Source: Chamaea fasciata
Taxonomy: Eukaryota; Chordata; Aves; Passeriformes; Sylviidae
Direction: 5' to 3'
Length of the DNA: 64,000 bases
Assembly (NCBI GenBank): GCA_029207755.1
Contig: JARCOQ010000175.1
Span: 62,001-126,000, forward strand
Positions within the stretch are counted from its first letter, which is position 1. Each line of letters begins with the position of its first letter. Shown in pieces: positions 25,061 to 34,392 of this stretch. The notes under the pieces are model-generated. The model had not been told where the DNA came from. It ran no database searches and saw nothing but the letters and a program-made list of their open reading frames with translations. Both the position numbers and the translations under genes were made by a program.

Positions 25061-25580
25061 TCTCTACTTGTGGAGAGCTCGGAAACAGCGCCTAGCCGCT
25101 GTTCTCAGCCAGCCTGCAGCGTGCAGCCTCCGAGAGCACTAGGCGCGGCCAAAAGGCGCTTTCTGGCTTCCCAGGCTAAGAGAAGCACTTTCCGGGCTGC
25201 AAACAGCTTCTCTGCTTGTGGAGAGCTCGGAAACAGCGCCTAGCCGCTGTTCCCAGCCAGCCTGCAGCGTGCAGCCTGCGAGAGCACTAGGCGCGGCCAA
25301 AAGGCGCTTTCTCGCTTCCCAGGCTAAGAGAAGCACTTTCCGTGCTGCAAACAGCTTCTCTGCTTGTGGAGAGCTTGGAAACCGCGCCTAGCTGCTGTTC
25401 GCAGCAGCCTGCTGCTAAACGCCGAGAAAGCACTAGGCACGGCCAAAAGGCGCTTTCTTGCTTCCCAGGCTACGAGAAGCACTTTCCGTGCTGCAAACAG
25501 CTTCTCTGCTTGTGGAGAGCTCGGAAACCGCGCCTAGCCACTGCTCGCAGCCAGCCTTCAGCGTGCAGCCTGCGAGAGCT

Positions 25581-27820
25581 CTAGGCGCGGCCAAAAGGCG
25601 CTTTCTCGCTTCCCAGGCTAAGAGAAGCACTTTCCGTGCTGCAAACAGCGTCTCTGCTTGTGGAGAGCTCGGAAACCGCGCCTAGCCACTGCTCGCAGCC
25701 AGCCTGCAGCGTGCAGCCTCCGACCACACTAGGCGAGGCCAAAAGGCGCTTTCTCGCTTCCCAGGATAAGAGAAGCACTTTCCGTGCTGCAAACAGCTTC
25801 TCTGCTTGTGGAGAGCTCGGAAAAAGCGCCTAGCCGCTATTCGCAGCCAGCCTGCAGCGTGCAGCCTCCGACAGCACGAGGCGCGGCCAAAAGGCGCTTT
25901 CTCGCTTCCCAGGATAAGAGAAGCACTTTCCGTGCTGCAAATAGCTTCCCTGCTTGTGGAGGGCTCGGAAACAGCACCTAGCCGCTGTTCCCAGCCAGCC
26001 TGCAGCGTGCAGCCTCCGAGAGCACTAGGCGCGGCCAAAAGTCGCTTTCTCACTTCCCAGCCTAAGAGAGGCACGTTCCGTGCTGCAAACAGCTTCTGTG
26101 CTTGTAGAGAGCTCGGAAACAGCGCCTAGCCGCTGTTCTCAGCCAGCCTGCAGCATGCAGCCTCCGAGAGCACTAGGCGCGGCCAAAAGGCGCTTTCTGG
26201 CTTCCCAGGCTAAGAGAAGCACTTTCCGTGCTGCAAACAGCTTCTGTGCTTGTGGAGAGCTCGGAAACAGTGCCTAGCCGCTGTTCCCAGCCGGCCTGCA
26301 GCGTGCAGCCTGCGAGAGCACTAGGCGCGGCCAAAAGGCGCTTTCCTCGCTTCCCAGGCTAAGAGAAGCACTTTCCGTGCTGCAAACAGCTTCTCTGCTA
26401 GTGGAGAGCTTGGAAACCGCGCCTAGCTGCTGTTCGCAGCAGCCTCCTGCTAAACGCCGAGAAAGCACTAGGCACGGCCAAAAGGCGCTTTCTTGCTTCC
26501 CAGGCTCAGAGAAGCACTTTCCGTGCTGCAAACAGCGTCTCTGCTTGTGGAGAGCTCGGAAACAGCGCCTAGTCGCTGTTCCCAGCCAGTCTGCAGCGTG
26601 CAGCCTCCGAGAGAACTAGGCGCGGCGAAAAAACGCTTTCTCGCTTCCCAGGCTAAGAGAAGCACTTTCCGTGCTGCAAACAGCTTCTCTGCTTGTGGAG
26701 AGCTCGAAAACAGCGCCCAGCCGCTGTTCCCAGCCAGCCTGCAGCGAAACATCGGACAAAGCACTAGGCACGGCCAAAAGGCGCTTCCTCGCTTCCCAGG
26801 ATAAGAGAAGCACTTTCCGTGCTGCAAACAGCTTCTCTGCTTGTGGAGAGCTCGGAAACAGCGCCTAGCCGCTGTTCCCAGCCAGCCTGCAGCGTGCAGC
26901 CTGCGAGAGCACTAGGCGCGGCCAAAAGGCGCTTTCTCGCTTCCCAGGCTAAGAGAAGCACTTTCCGTGCTGCTAATAGCTTCTCTGCTGGTGGAGAGCT
27001 TGGAAACCGCGCCTAGCTGCGGTTCGCAGCAGCCTGCTGCTAAACGCCGAGAAAGCACTAGGCACGGCCAAAAGGCGCTTTCTTGCTTTCCAGGCTAAGA
27101 GAAGCACTTTCCGTGCTGCAAACAGCTTCTCCGCTTGTGGAGAGCTCGGAAACAGCGCCTAGCCGCTGTTCGCAGCCACCCTGCAGCGTGCAGCCTCCGA
27201 GAGCACTAGGCGCGGCCAAAAGGCGCTTTCTGGCTTCCCAGGCTAAGAGAAGCACTTTCCGTGCTGCAAACAGCTTCTCTGCTTGTGGAGAGCTAGGAAA
27301 CAGCGCCCAGCCGCAGTTCGCAGCCAGCCTGCAGCGTGCAGCCTCCGAGAGCACGAGGCGCGGCCAAAAGGCGCTTTCTCGTTTCCCAGGATAAGAGAAG
27401 CACTTTCCGTGCTGCAAACAGCTTCTCTGCTTGTGGAGAGCTCGGAAACAGCGCCTAGCCGCTGTTCGCAGCCAGCCTGCAGCGTGCAGCCTGCGAGAGC
27501 ACGAGGCGCGGCCAAAAGGCGCTTTCTCGCTTCCCAGGCTAAGAGAAGCACTTTCCGTGCTCTAAACCGCTTCTCTGCTTGTGGAGAGCTCGGAAACTGC
27601 GCCTAGCCGCTGTTCCCAGCCAGCCTGCAGCGTGCAGCCTGCGAGAGCACTAGGCGCGGCCAAAAGGCGCTTTCTCGCTTCCCAGGCTAAGAGAAGCACT
27701 TTCCGTGCTGCAAACAGCTTCTCTGCTTGTGGAGAGCTCGAAACCGCGCCTAGCCACTGCTCGCAGCCAGCCTGCAGCGTGCAGCCTCCGACCACAGTAG
27801 GCGAGGCCAAAAGGCGCTTT
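25581..27820. repeat. Re-use of the 14-monomer unit after the patch
   Basis: This segment matches about 21,001-23,239 at an offset of 4,580, rising to 4,581 after an extra C in GCTTTCCTCGC near 26,343. Marks kept include GCTATTCGCAGCC, AGCTTCCCTGCTTGTGGAGGG, TAAGAGAGGCACG and CAGCCGGCCTG. It ends where the CCGACCACAGTAGG monomer is followed by CTGGCTTCCCAGGCTAAG instead of CTCGCTTCCCAGGATAAG. Confidence 0.8.
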
Positions 27821-29530
27821 CTGGCTTCCCAGGCTAAGAGAAGCACTTTCCGTGCTGCAAACAGCTTCTCTGCTTGTGGAGAGCTCGGAAACAGCGCCTA
27901 GCCGCTACTCGCAGCCAGCCTGCAGCGTGCAGTTTCCGAGAGCACTAGGCTCGGCCAAAAGGCGCTTTTCGCTTCCCAGGCTAAGAGAAGCACTTTCCGT
28001 GCTGCAAAAAGCTTCTCTGCTTGTGGAGAGCTCGGAAACAGCGCCTAGCCGCTGTTCTCAGCCAGCCTTGCAGCGTGCAGCCTCCGAGAGCACTAGGCGC
28101 GGCCAAAAGGCGCTTTCTGGCTTCCCAGGCTAAGAGAAGCACTTTCCGGGCTGCAAACAGCTTCTCTGCTTGTGGAGAGCTCGGAAACAGCGCCTAGCCG
28201 CTGTTCCCAGCCAGCCTGCAGCGTGCAGCCTGCGAGAGCACTAGGCGCGGCCAAAAGGCGCTTTCTCGCTTCCCAGGCTAAGAGAAGCACTTTCCGTGCT
28301 GCAAACAGCTTCTCTGCTTGTGGAGAGCTTGGAAACCGCGCCTAGCTGCTGTTCGCAGCAGCCTGCTGCTAAACGCCGAGAAAGCACTAGGCACGGCCAA
28401 AAGGCGCTTTCTTGCTTCCCAGGCTAAGAGAAGCACTTTCCGTGCTGCAAACAGCTTCTGTGCTTGTGGAGAGCTCGGAAACCGCGCCTAGCCACTGCTC
28501 GCAGCCAGCCTTCAGCGTGCAGCCTGCGAGAGCTCTAGGCGCGGCCAAAAGGCGCTTTCTCGCTTCCCAGGCTAAGAGAAGCACTTTCCGTGCTGCAAAC
28601 AGCGTCTCTGCTTGTGGAGAGCTCGGAAACAGCGCCTAGCCGCTGTTCCCAGCCAGCCTGCAGCGTGCAGCCTCCAAGAGAACTAGGCGCGGCTAAAAAA
28701 CGCTTTCTCGCTTCCAGGCTAAGAGAAGCACTTTCCGTGCTGCAAACAGCTTCTCTGCTTGTGGAGAGCTCGGAAACAGCGCCCAGCCGCTTTTCCCAGC
28801 CAGCCAGCAGCGAACATCGGACAACGCACTAGGCACGGCCAAAACGCGCTTTCTCGCTTCCCAGGCTAAGATAAGCACTTTCCGTGCTGCAAACAGCTTC
28901 TCTGCGTGTGGAGAGCTCGGAAACCGCGCCTAGCCGCTGCTCACAGACAGCCTGCAGCGTGCACCCTCCGAGAGCACTAGGCGCGGCCAAAAAGCGCTTT
29001 CTCGCTTCCCAGGATAAGAGAAGCACTTTCCGTGCTGCAAACAGCTTCTCTGCTTGTGGAGAGCTCGGAAACAGCGCCTAGCCGCTGTTCGCAGCAGCCT
29101 GCTGCTAAACGCCAAGAAAGCACTATGCACGGCCAAAAGGCGCTTTCTTGCTTCCCAGGCTAAGAGAAACACTTTCCGTGCTGCAAACAGCTTCTCTGCT
29201 TGTGGAGAACTCGGAAACAGCGCCTAGCCGCTGTTTGCAGCCAGCCTGCAGCGTGCAGCCTCCGAGAGCACTAGGCGCGGCCAAAGGCGCTTTCTCGCTT
29301 CCCAGGCTAAGAGAAGCACTGTCCGTGCTGCAAACAGCTTCTCTGCTTGTGGAGAGCTCGGAAACCGCGCCTAGCCGCTGTTCGCAGCCAGCCTGCTGCG
29401 AAACGCCGAGAAAGCACTAGGCACGGCCAAAAGGCGCTTTCTCGCTTCCCAGGCTAAGAGAAAGCACTTTCCGTGCTGCAAACAGCTTCTCTGCTTGTGG
29501 AGAGCTGGGAAACAGCGCCTAGCGCTGTTC
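27740..29530. other. Indel-dense border between Family 2 and the Family 1 island
   Basis: Length-changing errors cluster here: GAGCTCGAAACCG near 27,737, GGCGCTTTTCGC near 27,961, CAGCCTTGCAGCG near 28,063, CGCTTCCAGG near 28,711, CAGCGAACATCGG near 28,808, GGCCAAAGGCGC near 29,280, GAGAAAGCACTT near 29,458 and GCCTAGCGCTGTTCCC near 29,517. Correct-length versions of the same monomers exist elsewhere in the window. The stretch covers the transition at about 28,090. Confidence 0.75.
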
Positions 29531-32500
29531 CCAGCCAGCCTGCAGCGTGCAGCCTGCGAGAGCACTAGGCGCGGCCAAAAGGCGCTTTCTGGCTTCCCAG
29601 GCTAAGAGAAGCACTTTCCGTGCTGCAAACAGCTTCTCTGCTTGCGGAGAGCTCGGAAACAGCGCCTAGCTGCTGTTCGCAGCAGCCTGCTGCTAAGCGC
29701 CGAGAAAAAACTAGGCACGACCAAAAGGCGCTTTCTTGCTTCCCAGGCTAAGAGAAGCACTTTCCGTGCTGCAAAAAGCTTCTCTGCTTGTGGAGAGCTC
29801 GGAAACAGCGCCTAGCCGCTGTTTGCAGCCAGCCTGCAGCGTGCAGCCTCCGAGAGCACTAGGCGCGGCCCAAAGGCGCTTTCTCGCTTCCCAGGCTAAG
29901 AGAAGCACTTTCCGTGCTGCAAACAGGTTCTCTGCTTGTGGAGAGCTCGGAAACCGCGCCTAGCCACTGTTCGCAGCCAGCCTGCTGCGAAACGCCGGAG
30001 AAAGCACTAGGCACGGGCAAAAGGAGCTTTCTGGCTTCCCAGGCTAAGAGAAGCACTTTCCGTGCTGCAAACAGCTTCTCTGCTTGTGGAGAGCTCGGAA
30101 ACAGCGCCTATCCGCTGTTCCCAGCCAGCCTGCAGCGTGCAGCCTCCGAAAGCACGAGGCGAGGCCAAAAGGCGCTTTCTCGCTTCCCAGGATAAGAGAA
30201 GCACTTTCCGTGCTGCAAACAGCTTCTCTGCTTGTGGAGAGCTCGGAAACAGCGCCTAGCCGCTGTTCGCAGCCAGCCTGCTGCGTACCGCCGGATAAAG
30301 CACTAGGCGCGGCCAAAAGGCGCTTTCTCGCTTCCCAGGCTAAGAGAAGCACTTACCGTGCTCTAAACAGCTTCTCTGCTTGTGGAGAGCTCGGAAACCG
30401 CGCCTAGCCGCTGTTCCCAGCCAGTCTGCAGCGTGCAGCCTCCGAGAGCACTAGGCGTGGCCAAAAGGCGCTTTCTCGCTTCCCAGGCTAAGAGAAGCAC
30501 TTTCCGTGCTGCAAACAGCTTCTCTGCTTGTGGAGAGCTCGGAAACAGAGCCTAGCCGCTGTTCCCAGCCAGCCTGCAGCGTGCAGCCTGCGAGAGCACT
30601 AGGCGCGGCCAAAAGGCGCTTTCTCGCTTCCCAGGATAAGAGAAGCACTTTCCGTGCTGCAAACAGCTTCTCTGCTTGTGGAGAGCTCGGAAACAGTGCC
30701 TAGCTGCTGTTCGCAGCAGCCTGCTGCTAAACGCCGAGAAAGCACTAGGCACGGCCAAAAGGCGCTTTCTTGCTTCCCAGGCTAGGAGAAGCACTTTCCG
30801 TGCTGCAAACAGCTTCTCTGCTTGTGGAGAGCTGAGAAACAGCGCCTAGCCGCTGTTTGCAGCCAGTCTGCCGCGTGCAGCCTCCGAGAGCACTAGGCGC
30901 GGCCCAAAGACGCTTTCTCGCTTCCCAGGCTAAGAGAAGCACTTTCCGTGCTGCAAAAAGCTTCTCTGCTTGTGGAGGGCTCGGAAACCGCGCCTAGCCA
31001 CTGTTCGCAGCAAGCCTGCTGCGAAACGCCGGAGAAAGCACTAGGCACGGGCAAAAGGCGCTTTCTGGCTTCCCAGGCTAAGAGAAGCACTTTCCGTGCT
31101 GCAAACAGCTTCTCTGCTTGTGGAGAGCTCGGAAACAGCGCCTAGCCGCTGTTCCCAGCCAGCCTGCAGCGTGCAGCCTCCGAAAGCACTAGGCGCGGCC
31201 AAAAGGCGCTTTCTCGCTTCCCAGGCTAAGAGAAGCACTTTCCGTGCTGCAAACAGCTTCTCTGCTTGTGGAGAGCTCGGAAAACGCACCTAGCCGCTGT
31301 TCCCAGCCAGCCTGCAGCGTGCAGCCTCCAAGAGCACTAGGCGCGGCCAAAAGGCGCTTTCTCGCTTGCCAGGCTAAGAGAAGCACTTTCCGTGCTGCAA
31401 ACAGCTTCTCTGCTTGTGGAGAGCTCGGAAAAAGCGCCCAGCCGCTGTTCCCAGCCAGCCTGCTGCGAAACATCGGACAAGGCACTAGGCACGGCCAAAA
31501 GGCGCTTTCACGCTTCCCAGGCTAAGAGAAGCACTTTCCGTGCTGCAAACCGCTTCTCTGCTTGTGGAGAGCTCGGAAACAGCGCCTAGCCGCAGTTCGC
31601 AGCCAGCCTGCTGCGTACCGCCGGACAAAGCACTAGGCGCGGCCAAAAGGCGCTTTCACGCTTCCCAGGCTAAGAGAAGCACTTACCGTGCTCTAAACAG
31701 CTTCTCTGCTTGTGGAGAGCTCGGAAACAGCGCCTAACTGCTGTTCGCAGCAGCCTGCTGCTAAACGCCGAGAAAGAACTAGGCACGACCAAAAGGCGCT
31801 TTCTTGCTTCCCAGGCTAAGAGAAGCACTTTCCGTGCTGCAAACAGCTTCTCTGCTTGTGGAGAGCTCGGAAACAGCGCCTAGCGGCTGTTTGCAGCCAG
31901 CCTGCAGCGTGCAGCCTCCGAGAGCACTAGGCGCGGCCCAAAGGCGCTTTCTCGCTTCCCAGGCTAAGAGAAGCACTTTCCGTGCTGCAAACAGCTTCTC
32001 TGCTTGTGGAGAGCTCGGAAACCGCGCCTAGCCACTGTTCGCAGCCAGCCTGCTGCGAAACGCCGGAGAACGCACTAGGCACGGGCAAAAGGCGCTTTCT
32101 GGCTTCCCAGGCTAAGAGAAGCACTTTCCGTGCTGCAAACAGCTTCTCTGCTTGTGGAGAGCTCGGAAACAGCGCCTAGCCGCTGTTCCCAGCCAGCGTG
32201 CATCGTGCAGCCTCCGAAAGCACGAGGCGAGGCCTAAAGGCGCTTTCTCGCTTCCCAGGATAAGAGAAGCACTTTCCGTGCTGCAAACAGCTTCTCTGCT
32301 TGTGGAGAGCTCGGAAACAGCGCCTAGCCGCTGTTCCCAGCCAGCCTGCTGCGTACCGCCGGATAAAGCACTAGGCGCGGCCAAAAGGCGCTTTCTCGCT
32401 TCCCAGGATAAGAGAAGCACTTTCCGTGCTGCAAACAGCTTCTCTGCTTGTGGAGAGCTCGGAAACAGTGCCTAGCTGCTGTTCGCAGATGCCTGCTGCT

Positions 32501-33040
32501 AAACGCCGAGAAAGCACTAGGCGAGGCCCAAAGGCGCTTTCTCGCTTCCCAGGCTAAGAGAAGCACTTTCCGTGCTGCAAAAAGCTTCTCTGCTTGTGGA
32601 GAGCTCGGAAACCGCGCCTAGCCACTGTTCGCAGCAAGCCTGCTGCGAAACGCCGGAGAAAGCACTAGGCACGGGCAAAAGGCGCTTTCTGGCTTCCCAG
32701 GCTAAGAGAAGCACTTTCCGTGCTGCAAACAGATTCTCCGCTTGTGGAGAGCACGGAAACAGCGCCTAGCCGCTTTTCCCAGCCAGTCTGCATCGTGCAG
32801 CCTCCGAAAGCATGAGGCGCGGCCAAAAGGCGCTTTCTCGCTTCCCAGGATAAGAGAAGCACTTTCCGAGCTGCAAATAGCTTCTCTGCTTGTGGAGAGC
32901 TCGGAAACCGCGCCTAGCCGCTGTTCCCAGCCAGCCTGCAGCGTGCAGCCTCCGAGAGCACTAGGCGCGGCCAAAAGGCGCTTTCTCGCTTCCCAGGCTA
33001 AGAGAAGCACTTTCCGTGCTGCAAACAGCTTCTCTGCTTG
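28091..33040. repeat. Family 1 island with 7-monomer period
   Basis: Monomers of Family 1 type return here: GGCTAAAAAACGC (near 28,691), TGCGTGTGGAGAG (near 28,905), CACTATGCACGG (near 29,121), GCGTACCGCCGGATAAAG (near 30,284) and CACGGGCAAAAGG (near 30,010). From about 29,711 the leading three monomers recur at 30,745 and 31,779, a 1,034-bp spacing made of six 148-bp and one 146-bp monomer. The later monomers of each 7-monomer unit differ. The segment from 29,711 to about 31,190 follows 4,307-5,786 at an offset of 25,404. Confidence 0.78.
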
Positions 33041-33129
33041 TGGAGAGCTCGAAAACAGCGCCCAGCCGCTGTTCCCAGCCAGCCTGCAGCGTGCAGCCTG
33101 CGAGAGCACTAGGCGCGGCCAAAAGGCGC

Positions 33130-34340
33130 TTTCTCGCTTCCCAGGCCTAAGAGAAGCACTTTCCGTGCTGCAAATAGCTTCTCTGCTGGTGCAGAGCTTG
33201 GAAACCGCGCCTAGCTGCGGTTCGCAGCAGCCTGCTGGCTAAACGCCGAGAAAGCACTAGGCACGGCCAAAAGGCGCTTCTTGCTTTCCAGGCTAAGAGA
33301 AGCACTTTCCGTGCTGCAAACAGCTTCTCCGCTTGTGGAGAGCTCGGAAACAGCGCCTAGCCGCTGTTCGCAGCCACCCTGCAGCATGCAGCCTCCGAGA
33401 GCACTAGGCGCGGCCAAAAGGCGCTTTCTGGCTTCCCAGGCTAAGAGAAGCACTTTCCGTGCTGCAAACAGCTTCTCTGCTTGTGGAGAGCTCGAGGAAA
33501 CAGCGCCCAGCCGCTGTTCGCAGCCAGCCTGCAGCCGTGCAGCCTCCGAGAGCACGAGGCGCAGCCAAAAGGCGCTTTCTCGTTTCCCAGGGTAAGAGAA
33601 GCACTTTCCGTGCTGCAAACAGCTTCTCTGCTTGTGGAGAGCTCGGAAACAGCGCCTAGCCGCTGTTCCCAGCCAGCCTGCAGACGTGCAGCCTCCGAGA
33701 GCACGAGGCGCGGCCAAAAGGCGCTTTCTCGCTTCCCAGGCTAAGAGAAGCACTTTCCGTGCTCTAAACAGTTCTCTGCTTGTGGAGAGCTCGGAAACTG
33801 CGCCTAGCCGCTGTTCCCAGCCAGCCTGCAGCGTGCCAGCCTGCGAGAGCACTAGGCGCGGCCAAAAGGCGCTTTCTGGCTTCCCAGGCTAAGAGAAGCA
33901 CTTTCCGTGCTGCAAACAGCTCTCTGCTTGTGGAGAGCTCGGAAACAGCGCCCAGCCGCTGTTCGCAGCCAGCCTGCAGCGTGCAGCCTCCGAGAGCACG
34001 AGGCGCAGCCAAAAGGCGCTTTCTCGTTTCCCAGGGTAAGAGAAGCACTTTCCGTGCTGCAAACAGCTTCTCTGCTTGTGGAGAGCTCGGAAACAGCGCC
34101 TAGCCGCTGTTCCAGCCAGCCTGCAGCGTGCAGCCTCCGAGAGCACGAGGCGCGGCCAAAAGGCGCTTTCTCGCTTCCCAGGCTAAGAGAAGCACTTTCC
34201 GTGCTCTAAACAGCTTCTCTGCTGTGGAGAGCTCGGAAACTGCGCCTAGCCGCTGTTCCCAGCCAGCCTGCAGCGAGCAGCCTGCGAGAGCACTAGGCGC
34301 GGCAAAAGGCGCTTTCTCGCTTCCCAGGGTAAGAGAAGCA
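33130..34340. other. Indel-dense border between the island and Family 2
   Basis: A third cluster of length errors: CAGGCCTAAGAG near 33,143, CTGCTGGCTAAACG near 33,233, GGCGCTTCTTGC near 33,280, GAGCTCGAGGAAAC near 33,488, GCAGCCGTGCAGCC near 33,531, GCAGACGTGCAGCC near 33,681, AAACAGTTCTCTG near 33,767, GCGTGCCAGCCTGC near 33,830, AAACAGCTCTCTG near 33,914, CTGTTCCAGCC near 34,108, CTGCTGTGGAGAG near 34,220 and GGCGCGGCAAAAGGCG near 34,297. The near twin at about 40,120-40,830 lacks these changes. A three-monomer block is also present twice inside this stretch (about 33,450-33,750 and 33,900-34,200). Confidence 0.82.
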
Positions 34341-34392
34341 CTTTCCGTGCTGCAAACACCTTCTCTGCTTGTGGAGAGCTCGGAAACCGCGC

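Larger units (their letters stand above)
19871..28090. repeat. Family 2 satellite domain, first block
   Basis: This block is dominated by a 14-monomer unit of 2,068 bp. Marker monomers are GGCCAAAAAACGC (near 22,041), GAGCTCGAAAACAGCGCCCAG (near 20,051), the GCTGGTGGAGAGCTTGG monomer (near 20,336), CAGCCACCCTGCAG (near 20,524) and CCGACCACACTAGGCGAGG (near 21,141). The block is interrupted by a small Family 3-like patch at about 24,590-25,060 and by Family 1-like monomers at about 25,430-25,680. The right border overlaps an indel-dense stretch and is approximate. Confidence 0.75.

Noticed and set aside
33211..33852. A 213-residue open frame on the minus strand
   Set aside because: It lies in the indel-rich border and exists partly because single-base length errors keep the frame open. 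Its residues are repeats of the same monomer read in shifting frames, and the plus strand is also open. No start context, domain or conserved protein family is seen.
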